Of a stretch of 33,241 bases of DNA, positions 17,325 through 24,322 are shown piece by piece. Each line of letters begins with the position of its first letter. Within the stretch, counting starts at the first letter, position 1. Under the pieces are notes generated by a model. The model did not search any database, was not told where the DNA came from, and saw only the letters and a list, made by a program, of their open reading frames with translations. The stretch is from Flavipsychrobacter sp. (GTDB lineage Bacteria > Bacteroidota > Bacteroidia > Chitinophagales > Chitinophagaceae), in NCBI GenBank assembly GCA_016786565.1, contig JAEUVY010000033.1, positions 1 to 33,241 of the forward strand, read 5' to 3'. The translations under genes and the position numbers were made by a program.

Positions 17325-17747
17325 CTATTTTTGTATTGCGTCTGCCGTTCTATATGCAATATTGACAAAACTATCTTTCGCATTTTTGCCATATTTAGCA
17401 GCTATTGCACTATCCATAATAGGCTGTATACACCGTTTATATGCCACGATATTAAAACCAACGCCATTTAGTCTAAAGTAACTAAAGCCAAATACATTCT
17501 TCAAAATAGAAACAAACTGCTTATGTCTTTCTATATCCGTGATAGTATCATAGCAAGCTATAGTAATTGCTCCCTTATCCATTTCCGCATATCCTATGGA
17601 TTTTAGACTGTCGCACATTCTCTGATCATCAAGTGGCAATGGTGGAGGTGGTGGCGTACTATATACCAATTCTTGTTTTGGGTCTTCTGAGACTGTATCA
17701 CATCCGCAAATCATTATCAAAAGCGGTAAAATAAAGTGAACCTTCAT
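17325..17747 (-). CDS. Hypothetical lipoprotein
   Basis: This 140-residue protein has a lipoprotein signal peptide (MKVHFILPLLIMICGC), with the lipobox IMICGC placing the lipidated Cys at about residue 16. A proline run (STPPPPPLPLDD) acts as a spacer, and a 90-residue domain follows (MCDSLKSIGYAEMDKGAITIACYDTITDIERHKQFVSILKNVFGF). I do not recognise the domain. It is the first gene inside the left island repeat. Its AT-rich composition and use of codons such as ATA and AAA fit recent acquisition. Confidence 0.6.
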   Translation of the reverse strand: MKVHFILPLLIMICGCDTVSEDPKQELVYSTPPPPPLPLDDQRMCDSLKSIGYAEMDKGAITIACYDTITDIERHKQFVSILKNVFGFSYFRLNGVGFNIVAYKRCIQPIMDSAIAAKYGKNAKDSFVNIAYRTADAIQK

Positions 17748-17840
17748 AGTGCAAATTTAAAGTGGCATATAAATGGAATATATAGTAATACACGGATATC
17801 GACAAACGACATCAATTCCTCTTCTTAATGCAAATACTTT

Positions 17841-18446
17841 TTACTTTGCCGTTAGACTGTCAATTTTCAGTTTACTATGATCAGCGCAAGAAAGCTCAAA
17901 GAATACATAGGAATTTACGCTATCTACTACCATTACAGCTCTCTCCGGGAATTCAATTGAATATTTGACTAAAAACTCCATTTCTCTCTTTAAGATTGAA
18001 TTAGGTCGGCCACAGGTAAGATATTGTTGTTCTCGCCTATACCGAACACCATCTACCAAATACTCATATTCGAAGAATTGCCCCTCCTTATCTCGCTTCT
18101 TTTTCGATCTTACACGACCAACTATTTGTCCTTTTGTTTTAGCAAGATTTTCATTTTTATAAAAAAATGGTGAAGAAGCATTAATAATACATTCTGAAGG
18201 GTTATTGGGATTGTATAGAACCAGGTATTTATCACCATACGTTGTTCCTTGTAGCGCTCCGCCTCCATCAGAGAACGAAACACCATTTACCACATAGGTA
18301 AGAGCCATCTCGCTGCCGTCTGGCGAATATAGACGATCAACTGTTCCAACAGCAACGTTCCAAGCCGACACGTCCTGTTTTCTAAAAGAAATGTAGACAC
18401 CAATTAAAATAGCGCCAAAGAAAACAAACATTGCAAACTTCATCAT
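17841..18446 (-). CDS. Membrane-anchored DUF3592-like protein (paralogue A)
   Basis: This 201-residue protein has an N-terminal anchor (about 3-21) and two similar extracytoplasmic repeats. Repeat 1 (about 30-95) has GTVDRLYSPDGSEMALTYVVNGVSF and GDKYLVLYNPNNPSEC. Repeat 2 (about 105-180) has GQIVGRVRSKKKRDKEGQFFEYEYLVDGVRY and FLVKYSIEFPERA. The strand pattern (G-x-V, then YxYxVxGxxY, then YxPxxPxxx) resembles DUF3592. It is clearly related to the plus-strand gene at 19766-20338. Function unknown. Confidence 0.6.
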   Translation of the reverse strand: MMKFAMFVFFGAILIGVYISFRKQDVSAWNVAVGTVDRLYSPDGSEMALTYVVNGVSFSDGGGALQGTTYGDKYLVLYNPNNPSECIINASSPFFYKNENLAKTKGQIVGRVRSKKKRDKEGQFFEYEYLVDGVRYRREQQYLTCGRPNSILKREMEFLVKYSIEFPERAVMVVDSVNSYVFFELSCADHSKLKIDSLTAK

Positions 18447-18600
18447 GGTTCAGCATTTATAAATCAGCACCCGTTAAGCGTAGTATATCAAAGCTACTAA
18501 AAGTATGCCCGGTGTATGTCTCAGAATCCTTCGTAGCGGAAGCGAATTTCTATAGTGCATGAGTTTCACTTGCCAACCATACGAACTGTGTAGTTCACTA

Positions 18601-18909
18601 TTACCCGATAGTTTCACCTTCAATGTGAAAAGGCTTTTGCCATTCATTGAAAATGCGAAGTATAGTGATCGTTCCTTTATCAGTATCGGGGAAATAGAAT
18701 ATCAGATATGGGAAGTCTGACACCTTACATGCTCTGATGTCCTCAAATCTTCTTGAAAAACTAAGCGGCTGCGCTTTGATTCTGGATAAGGCCTTTTCGG
18801 TTTGGCCAAACATTCGCAGCCCTAAGCCAGGCAATTTATCATTGTAATAGGCAACGGCCCCGTGAAGGTCATTGATAGCAGCATTTGTGAAGACGACACG
18901 AAAATCCAT
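18601..18909 (-). CDS. ParE/RelE-family toxin
   Basis: This 102-residue protein has the ParE-like order: MDFRVVFTNAAINDLHGAVAYYNDKLPGLGLRMF, then IKAQPLSFSRRFEDIRACKVSDFPYLIFYF and ITILRIFNEWQKP. The conserved basic residue and FPYLIFYF strand are typical of the RelE/ParE toxin superfamily. Members either cleave mRNA or inhibit gyrase, and the sequence alone does not decide which. It overlaps the upstream antitoxin stop by one base (TGATG), the usual arrangement for coupled toxin-antitoxin expression. Confidence 0.85.
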   Translation of the reverse strand: MDFRVVFTNAAINDLHGAVAYYNDKLPGLGLRMFGQTEKALSRIKAQPLSFSRRFEDIRACKVSDFPYLIFYFPDTDKGTITILRIFNEWQKPFHIEGETIG

Positions 18910-19121
18910 CAGACAATGAATTGCTTCTTTACGTCATCCCAGTCTGTGAGTACGGCTCGCCCTTCTTTAACTGCTGTCAACTCAACCTGAAGTGCGTCTT
19001 TTTGCCACTGCGGAAGTTCCAAATGCAATTCAGAAGACACCTCCTCCCATTCCTCTATGGAAAGGAATACGCCAACCGGGTTGCCGTTCTTGTCATAGGT
19101 AAATTGTGGATGGATGTTCAT
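18909..19121 (-). CDS. Antitoxin of the ParE-type pair
   Basis: This 70-residue protein is MNIHPQFTYDKNGNPVGVFLSIEEWEEVSSEL..., with an N-terminal Phd/YefM-like strand pattern (FTYDKNGNPVGVFLSIEEWEE). A C-terminal acidic helix (LPQWQKDALQVELTAVKEGRAVLTDWDDVKKQF) would wrap the toxin. It is upstream of and overlaps the toxin by one base. A likely -7 box (TAACTTTG) lies 17 bases upstream of its start. Confidence 0.8.
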   Translation of the reverse strand: MNIHPQFTYDKNGNPVGVFLSIEEWEEVSSELHLELPQWQKDALQVELTAVKEGRAVLTDWDDVKKQFIV

Positions 19122-19137
19122 CGCTGATGCTTTATAT

Positions 19138-19145
19138 CAAAGTTA
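19138..19145 (-). promoter_or_regulatory. -7 box of the ParE-type operon
   Basis: On the minus strand TAACTTTG matches TAnnTTTG exactly, 17 bases before the antitoxin ATG. No convincing -33 TTTG is seen. The box lies in an imperfect inverted repeat (CTTTATA...TATAAG, 19129-19148) that may be an autorepression site. Confidence 0.45.
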
Positions 19146-19225
19146 TAAGATTTTTGTCATTTGGAGGAGGCATTTCGTCTTCTTACGTTCGCACAAAAGA
19201 TTCTGGTTTCCCCTTGCCCTCCAGC

Positions 19226-19425
19226 CCTCCATCTTTTTCTATCATACCCCACAAAACGCACTATCATAGATTTTCATCCTTGCGCCTTTCTGCGATTTGG
19301 CAGAAATTTATGTAGTGGGAGAATGGCTATGTATTTTGTGCTTAAATTTCAGGATTGTCCTCTTTGGGTGTAAACCAATTTTAGGTTTAACTACTTCTCA
19401 CCTGAGAAGCAACTGCGCTGTTTCC
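19226..19425 (-). repeat. Island repeat, partial internal copy
   Basis: 25 bases at 19226-19250 are identical to 22456-22480, and 19 bases at 19257-19275 (CGCACTATCATAGATTTTC) are identical to 22487-22505. Weaker similarity (TTCTCACCTGAGAAG, CTGCGC) continues to about 19425. This is a decayed copy in the same orientation as the right copy. It lies in the gene-free stretch 19122-19765. Confidence 0.65.
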
Positions 19426-19431
19426 GTCCCA

Positions 19432-19580
19432 GCCGGGTCTCCTTTGCGCGGCCGTGTGCGCAGGAGGGACCCGGCGGTATATCTTCCGAGTGCGGCCAAG
19501 TTACATTCATTGCCGTGGAAATTTCATCAACTACTACTAGCTAATGTCGCCGGGTCCTGCGAAGGGCAGAGACCCGGCCG
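19432..19580. repeat. Two GC-rich hairpins sharing a GCCGGGTC motif
   Basis: GCCGGGTCTCC (19432-19442) is inverted as GGAGGGACCCGGC (19463-19475). A second hairpin has CGCCGGGTC (19548-19556) and GACCCGGCCG (19571-19580). The shared GCCGGGTC/GACCCGGC arms suggest copies of one short interspersed palindromic element inserted in an otherwise AT-rich spacer. Confidence 0.55.
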
Positions 19581-19765
19581 TTATCGCAGATATTGAATGC
19601 CGGTAGCGGGAAAAGTAGATGCCCGGTTATTTTCATCGATTTAGATCATATTTTGGAGAGATCGGAATGATATGGATTTTGCCGTCGGTTGGAAGGCATT
19701 GTTTATCGAACTTTATCACGGTCTTTGAAATCCATTCCGGTCAAAGACAACGAAATTCAAAGGGC

Positions 19766-20338
19766 ATGAGCGAAAACAAAATTAGCAGCGGTGTTATTTA
19801 TTTATTTCTAATTGGATGTGGTATTCTTGCGGCCGCATTCTGTTTTGAGTACAATCAAGATAATGTTGATACCAGTAAATGGGTTGCTGGTATCGGCACC
19901 GTTACTAACGTGGATTATGGGAAGGGAAACTCTGGTGAAATGGAGTATGAATATGGAGGGAAACGTTACAATGGTTACGGACTAATGAGTTGTGGGGATC
20001 ATCTGGGCGAAAAGTATGTGATCATGATCAACCCCAACGATCCAACGGATTATGTCGCATTTGCCTGGAAGCCAATTTTTGAAGACTACGAAGAAACTTA
20101 TGAATCAACCGGGGAAATTGTGCGGATATTCAGAACTTATGCATGGGCAAGGTATGCCCCCAGGTATGTATTGGAATACGTATACAAGATAGGCGAAACT
20201 GAATATAAAGCAATCCAGGGCCTGCCGCCATCGTATAAAGCAGGTACCTATCTTGTTGGTCAGCGATTCAAGGTTCAATTTGGTGGCGTGCGCGCAACCC
20301 GGTCAATTTTACATCTGGAATTGCCGGTGGGGAAATAG
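19766..20338 (+). CDS. Membrane-anchored DUF3592-like protein (paralogue B)
   Basis: This 190-residue protein starts at the ATG 19766 (MSENKISSGVIYLFLIGCGILAAAFCF), which gives a clean N-terminal anchor. The ORF is open from 19619, but the extra 49 residues look non-coding. Two repeats follow: GIGTVTNVDYGKGNSGEMEYEYGGKRY with GEKYVIMINPNDPTDY, then STGEIVRIFRTYAWARYAPRYVLEYVYKIGETEY with FKVQFGGVRATRS. It aligns in order with the minus-strand protein at 17841-18446, so the two are paralogues flanking the ParE-type toxin-antitoxin pair. Function unknown. Confidence 0.6.
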   Translation: MSENKISSGVIYLFLIGCGILAAAFCFEYNQDNVDTSKWVAGIGTVTNVDYGKGNSGEMEYEYGGKRYNGYGLMSCGDHLGEKYVIMINPNDPTDYVAFAWKPIFEDYEETYESTGEIVRIFRTYAWARYAPRYVLEYVYKIGETEYKAIQGLPPSYKAGTYLVGQRFKVQFGGVRATRSILHLELPVGK

Positions 20339-20394
20339 AAAAGTGCCGAACGGAGGTTGATTGAAAGAACCAGTGATCGTTTCTTTCCGGTTGC

Positions 20395-21135
20395 TTATCT
20401 GTGTGGTTTTGGTTTTTGCTTTAACGTGCTGTTTATTCCGTTAATAATTCTCTTCAGCAATGCGATGTTTTCTTCTATGCTGTTTTCAAAATATTGAGTC
20501 ATTAGTTCTGCAATCCTGCTTTTATCAGCATCGGTAGTATTTGCTTCAAGAATACCGATCACTCTCGCCGCAATATTTTCATTGCGCTTCAATATTTCGC
20601 CTATTTCGCTGCCAAGTACCGTAGCTGCAATATCAATCAACTCGGCAGACTCTTCAGCGAACAGGTCGTTGTGGTTATTGTATATCTCGTCACTATGTAT
20701 TTCGAAGTAATGGTTGAGTATATCGCTTATGTCCAGGATATCCTTTACTCTCATCTCGGGTCTGTCATCCCAGGCTATTAATTTTAGCAGAACTATTCCC
20801 GGCAATGTGCAAAACTTGAATTTGTTGCCGGTCTCAAGTTCCAGTTCAGGCAAGCCCTCTTCATACACTTCCCGTAATCCATCGACATTAATGGATGTGT
20901 GCCCTGTGCCTTCAACATGTACTACGCCGTTATCCTCGATCTCTCCAAATGGCAACAGGTCTACCTGGGTGCCGTCTTTCCATAGCATGACAAATGCGTT
21001 ACCATGATATTGATCAAACCCTTCTTCTTTTGTAAAGTATGTCTTTAGTTCATAGAATGCTTTAGTATCCGATATTAAGATCGCAAAATCAACATCTTTT
21101 GTAGCTCTCCTTGGCTGCTTATCATTCAATCCCAT
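20395..21135 (-). CDS. AbiEii-like nucleotidyltransferase toxin, 3' open part (split by an amber codon)
   Basis: These 246 residues are the main part of a nucleotidyltransferase of the AbiEii/JHP935-like type. RRATKDVDFAI carries catalytic Asp D14 and D16, and QVDLLPFG carries the third acid D59. A helical C-terminal half (LKLIAWDDRPEMRVKDILDISDILNHY) follows. Reading in the same frame upstream through one TAG (21136-21138) gives 45 more residues that complete the family's N-terminus, including YLIGALARD, the G-A/S nucleotide-binding block. Starting at 21135 therefore leaves a protein without that block. The ATG at 21135 directly follows the TAG (TAGATG), a geometry that permits re-initiation. 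In a type IV pair this protein would be the toxin. Confidence 0.75.
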   Translation of the reverse strand: MGLNDKQPRRATKDVDFAILISDTKAFYELKTYFTKEEGFDQYHGNAFVMLWKDGTQVDLLPFGEIEDNGVVHVEGTGHTSINVDGLREVYEEGLPELELETGNKFKFCTLPGIVLLKLIAWDDRPEMRVKDILDISDILNHYFEIHSDEIYNNHNDLFAEESAELIDIAATVLGSEIGEILKRNENIAARVIGILEANTTDADKSRIAELMTQYFENSIEENIALLKRIINGINSTLKQKPKPHR

Positions 21136-21273
21136 CTATGTGTCTCTTGCCAGAGCCCCAATTAAATAGAAATCAATGTTGAACTTCTCAAAACCTCTTT
21201 CGAGGGCATTGAGCAAGCCGGATATTGCAGCATCTTGAGCCCACTTATCAAAGCTTATCTTGTAAGAACTCAT
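21136..21273 (-). pseudogene. N-terminal fragment of the AbiEii-like toxin, ended by TAG
   Basis: The start ATG at 21273-21271 opens 45 residues (MSSYKISFDKWAQDAAISGL, then ...FNIDFYLIGALARDT) ended by TAG at 21136-21138. The fragment is in frame with the 246-residue part at 20395-21135, and together they would be a normal-length toxin. A single G-to-A change from TGG (Trp) would create the TAG. The start overlaps the end of the antitoxin gene by 26 bases, as expected for a coupled operon, which supports this as the ancestral start. Confidence 0.75.
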
Positions 21274-22255
21274 TTTTTATTTTTTGCGCAGCTTCCATAC
21301 ATCTTCCGTTGCCGGTATTCATCAGATCTGCATAAACCAATATAGGGTCTGCTGTGTTGTCTGCTGTATTTGTATCGGTCCAGAACTTCTTGTATACCTT
21401 TACTTTCCCTTTTTCATCCGGTATCAACCTGTAGTGTTTTATTAATTCATTCCGGTTTTCTTCAGTATACAACGTAAGTATTTCCGGTCTCAGATAATTG
21501 GTCAGTAGATCTGCAGCCGGTTCGGCACCCCAAAATGTTTTACCCGGAGCCACTGGTAGAAATTTCCAGTTTTTATGATCTTCTTCGTTTAAAAATCGGA
21601 AGTTGCCTATGTGCAATGTTGGTTTCAATTTTTCCTCGTACGCAACGATCCACTTCTCCAGCAGTTCTTTTTTGTTCACGAGCTTGTATTCATCCTTATT
21701 TTTCTTCAGCAAAAAGCCGGCCTGTTTTAATCCGTTCATTACATTATTTACATTGCCGAGGCCTATTTCGGCCATTTGTGCAATGTTCCGGTATGGATAG
21801 TTTACTATTTCCTCATTCAGCAGGAAGTGGAATATTGCCTTTAACCCGGTTTTGGTAAATGCTCTGTTTACCTGCTCTTTTTCCTGCGGTATCGGCTTTT
21901 GGTTATCTATCCATAAATACATACCCGGTTCATTCAGGTATACGTTCCCATTTGCTTCCAGGTATGCTATTCCATTTTTTCTAAGCTCTTCTTTTATTTT
22001 AGGAAAAATGTGTTCTGCTACGATCAAAAATGGTTTATACGCATTAGCCAGTTCCTTTATCTGGTAGAGCTGATGGTTTCTTAGTCCTTTTTTTACTTCG
22101 GCAAAAATTCTAAATTTTCGATCATTAATATTAAAAATGATCTCCCCGTCAATACCGTGATCTTTTTTGTGCACATGACCCTTCCACACACCAGTAATCT
22201 TGGTGTTCTGTTGAAGATTTTCTAATGCAATATTTACAATTTCAGTGCCTATCAT
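21248..22255 (-). CDS. AbiEi-type antitoxin / transcriptional regulator (type IV toxin-antitoxin)
   Basis: This is a 335-residue protein if started at 22255 (MIGTEIVNIALENL). The first ~90 residues have a nuclease-like fold pattern (GVWKGHVHKKDHGIDGEIIFNINDRKFRIFAEVKKGL, with D...E-x-K). A winged helix-turn-helix follows (IVNYPYRNIAQMAEIGLGNVNNVMNGLKQAGFLLKK), then the AbiEi-like C-terminal domain (WGAEPAADLLTNYLRPEILTLYTEE). AbiEi proteins neutralise AbiEii and repress their own operon. An ATG at 22291 would add 12 residues, but it sits at the predicted transcription start and within an operator, so the shorter start is preferred. Confidence 0.82.
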   Translation of the reverse strand: MIGTEIVNIALENLQQNTKITGVWKGHVHKKDHGIDGEIIFNINDRKFRIFAEVKKGLRNHQLYQIKELANAYKPFLIVAEHIFPKIKEELRKNGIAYLEANGNVYLNEPGMYLWIDNQKPIPQEKEQVNRAFTKTGLKAIFHFLLNEEIVNYPYRNIAQMAEIGLGNVNNVMNGLKQAGFLLKKNKDEYKLVNKKELLEKWIVAYEEKLKPTLHIGNFRFLNEEDHKNWKFLPVAPGKTFWGAEPAADLLTNYLRPEILTLYTEENRNELIKHYRLIPDEKGKVKVYKKFWTDTNTADNTADPILVYADLMNTGNGRCMEAAQKIKNEFLQDKL

Positions 22256-22270
22256 GTTCACAAATTGTTT

Positions 22271-22376
22271 TTGTTCAAGAAACGTGAACATTCAAAAATA
22301 GTGAACAAATGTCAATTCTCCAATACGTAATCCGGAAATTGTTCACTAAAATGTCTTGTTCAGGAAACGTGAACAA
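22271..22376 (-). promoter_or_regulatory. Operator array of the AbiE-type operon
   Basis: Four sites share the GTTCA/TGAAC half-site. Full inverted repeats are TTGTTCA-n7-TGAACA at 22271-22290 and TTGTTCA-n7-TGAACAA at 22356-22376. Outward-facing half-sites are GTGAACAA at 22301-22308 and TTGTTCAC at 22339-22346. They surround the promoter, consistent with cooperative autorepression by the AbiEi-type protein, as known for AbiE systems. Confidence 0.7.
22293..22323 (-). promoter_or_regulatory. Promoter of the AbiE-type operon
   Basis: On the minus strand TATTTTTG (22300-22293) matches TAnnTTTG exactly, and a TTG (22323-22321) lies 20 bases upstream. The start of transcription would fall near 22287, downstream of the ATG at 22291 and upstream of the ATG at 22255. 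Confidence 0.6.
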
Positions 22377-22449
22377 AGAGAAATAATGAACAGAAGTAGT
22401 ATAAAGACCTCCTTATGCAACTCTACTGCCGTCTGAAAGTACCGCATCT

Positions 22450-22775
22450 CGCTTGCCTCCATCTTTTTCTATCATACCCCGCAATTCGCACTATCATAGA
22501 TTTTCTTTTTGCTCCCCCAATATCCTTGTTGTAACTTGTATAGATGTTGCGAGAAACAAGGTTAAGAGGTATATATGGTGATTTTAGGTTACTTCTCACC
22601 TGCCTGTCGGTAGGCAAGCCGTGAGAAGAAATTGGGAAGCAGGTGAGAAGTAGCCGGCCTGCCGGTAGGCAGGTGCGCAGGTTTTGCGCAGTTTTGGGAA
22701 GGAGTAAGCAGCAAAACTTCCCACATACCCATTGATAATCAATGAAAATGTGGGAAATGGGCAGAAATAAAAAAA
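22450..22775 (-). repeat. Island-flanking repeat, right copy (inverted)
   Basis: This about 325 bp non-coding element is the inverted counterpart of 17049-17290; the identical blocks are listed there. It is longer because it contains two extra palindromic inserts with the core CGGTAGGC, at about 22599-22620 and 22654-22681. It occupies half of the gene-free stretch 22377-22947. The remainder (22776-22896) holds only a small hairpin TGCCGTC-gaaat-GACGGCA (22846-22864). Confidence 0.8.
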
Positions 22776-22896
22776 ATTGCGCGGTTAGAATACAGGGTGC
22801 GGGAGTTCTATTCGGCTTAGGGACTAAACCTCAAGAGATTTCTCCTGCCGTCGAAATGACGGCAAGCATTTGGCGGGCGGAAACCCTTCACCCAAC

Positions 22897-22922
22897 AAAA
22901 AGGTCCGGGGAGTGCCCGAACC
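22897..22922 (-). terminator. Rho-independent terminator of purD
   Basis: On the minus strand GGTTCGGG (22922-22915) pairs, with a G-U pair and a bulge, with CCCCGGACC (22910-22902), followed by five T (22901-22897). It lies 26 bases after the purD stop. Confidence 0.65.
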
Positions 22923-22947
22923 GGATGTTAATGTGAAGTGTGAATAT

Positions 22948-24234
22948 CTAAAACTCCCAACCTATATCCTTGCGGTAGTAGATACCATCGTACTGGATGT
23001 GGGCGGCGTTTTCGTAGCTTTTTGCCAGTGCTGCCTTGATGTTGGTACCGTAGGAGGTGATGGCCAGTACACGGCCGCCACTGGTCACTACTGCTCCGTC
23101 TTTTGATGCGGTGCCGGCATGGAACAGCATACTGCCGTTCACCTTGTCGAAGCCGGTCATCACTTTGCCCTTGGCATAGTCGCCGGGGTAGCCGCCGGAT
23201 ACCAGCATCACTGTGCCGGCTGCCTGTGCGCTGTGTTGCACGGTCACCTCGTTCAGTTTGCCGGCGCCCATGGCCAGCATCAGCTCCACCAGGTCGTTTT
23301 CCAGGCGGGGCATCACTACCTCGGTCTCGGGGTCGCCCATGCGGCAGTTATATTCTATGACGTATGGTTCGCCATTCACTTTGATCAATCCGAAGAAAAT
23401 GAACCCGTTATAGATGATGTTCTCGGCCTTCAGTCCGTTCACGGTAGGTTCTACAATGCGGCTGATGACCTTTTGCATAAATGCTGCATCGGCAAACGGC
23501 ACTGGTGAGATGGCACCCATACCGCCGGTATTGAGGCCGGTATCGCCCTCGCCTATCCTTTTATAGTCTTTTGCCTCGGGCAGCAGTACATAATTGGCAC
23601 CATCGGTAAAGGCGAAAACGGAAAGCTCGATACCATCGAGGAACTGCTCTATGACCACCTTGCTGCTGGCCTCGCCAAACTGGCGGTCCATGATCATGGC
23701 GTGGAAGGCAGCGAGGGCCTCGTCGGTGCTTTGTGCTATCACCACGCCCTTGCCGGCGGCCAGACCATCGGCCTTCAGCACCACGGGGGGCTGCTGTGTG
23801 CGGATGTAGGCTTCGCCTTCGGTGTAGTTGGCAGCGGTGAACTCGCGGTAGGCGGCAGTGGGTATGTTGTGGCGCTCCATAAAACGCTTGGAGAAGGCCT
23901 TGCTGCCCTCCAGTTGCGCTCCTTCTTTTGAAGGACCTGCCACAATGATGTGTTGGAGGTCGGCATCGCCTTTTATAAAATCGTATATGCCTGCCACCAG
24001 CGGGTCTTCGGGGCCGGGCAGTACGATATCTATATTATGGTCGAGGCAGGTCTTTTTGATGCCGGCAAAATCGGTGACTGAAAGCGGCAGATTGGTGCCG
24101 TATGCAGCGGTGCCTGCGTTGCCGGGGGCAATGAACAGGTTGCCGCAAAGCGGGCTTTGTTTCAGTTTCCAGGCAAGTGTACACTCGCGGCCACCTCCCC
24201 CCAAGAGGAGTATATTTTGCTGTTTTGCTGACAT
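22948..24234 (-). CDS. purD: Phosphoribosylamine-glycine ligase (GAR synthetase)
   Basis: This is 428 residues, normal for PurD. The N-terminal Rossmann-like domain starts NILLLGGGGRECTLAWKL (most homologues have GREHA here). PGPEDPLVAGI, then ADGLAAGKGVVIA (ATP-grasp), GEGDTGLNTGGMGAISP and VIEYNCRMGDPETE follow and hold the ATP/Mg and substrate residues. It catalyses ATP-dependent joining of phosphoribosylamine and glycine, the second step of purine synthesis. It is monocistronic by its own terminator and is divergent from the POT transporter, with 88 bases between the starts. Confidence 0.97.
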   Translation of the reverse strand: MSAKQQNILLLGGGGRECTLAWKLKQSPLCGNLFIAPGNAGTAAYGTNLPLSVTDFAGIKKTCLDHNIDIVLPGPEDPLVAGIYDFIKGDADLQHIIVAGPSKEGAQLEGSKAFSKRFMERHNIPTAAYREFTAANYTEGEAYIRTQQPPVVLKADGLAAGKGVVIAQSTDEALAAFHAMIMDRQFGEASSKVVIEQFLDGIELSVFAFTDGANYVLLPEAKDYKRIGEGDTGLNTGGMGAISPVPFADAAFMQKVISRIVEPTVNGLKAENIIYNGFIFFGLIKVNGEPYVIEYNCRMGDPETEVVMPRLENDLVELMLAMGAGKLNEVTVQHSAQAAGTVMLVSGGYPGDYAKGKVMTGFDKVNGSMLFHAGTASKDGAVVTSGGRVLAITSYGTNIKAALAKSYENAAHIQYDGIYYRKDIGWEF

Positions 24235-24322
24235 GAGTGCAAAAAAACTAAAAAAATGGGGGCCAAGCGCTAATTATTTTACTAAATTGGCAGTTTGAAC
24301 TACAAACACATAAAATAAATTT

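Noticed and set aside
17090..17365. Small ORF across the left island repeat (and a similar one at 22423-22617)
   Set aside because: Both are read across non-coding repeat DNA and are not conserved between the two copies at the protein level.
22256..22291. ATG at 22291 as start of the AbiEi-type protein
   Set aside because: It lies at the predicted transcription start and inside an operator repeat; the ATG at 22255 begins the family-like helix.
17049..22775. Island as a classical transposon
   Set aside because: No transposase, integrase or target-site duplication could be seen; only the inverted repeats support it, so it is reported as a repeat-bounded island.
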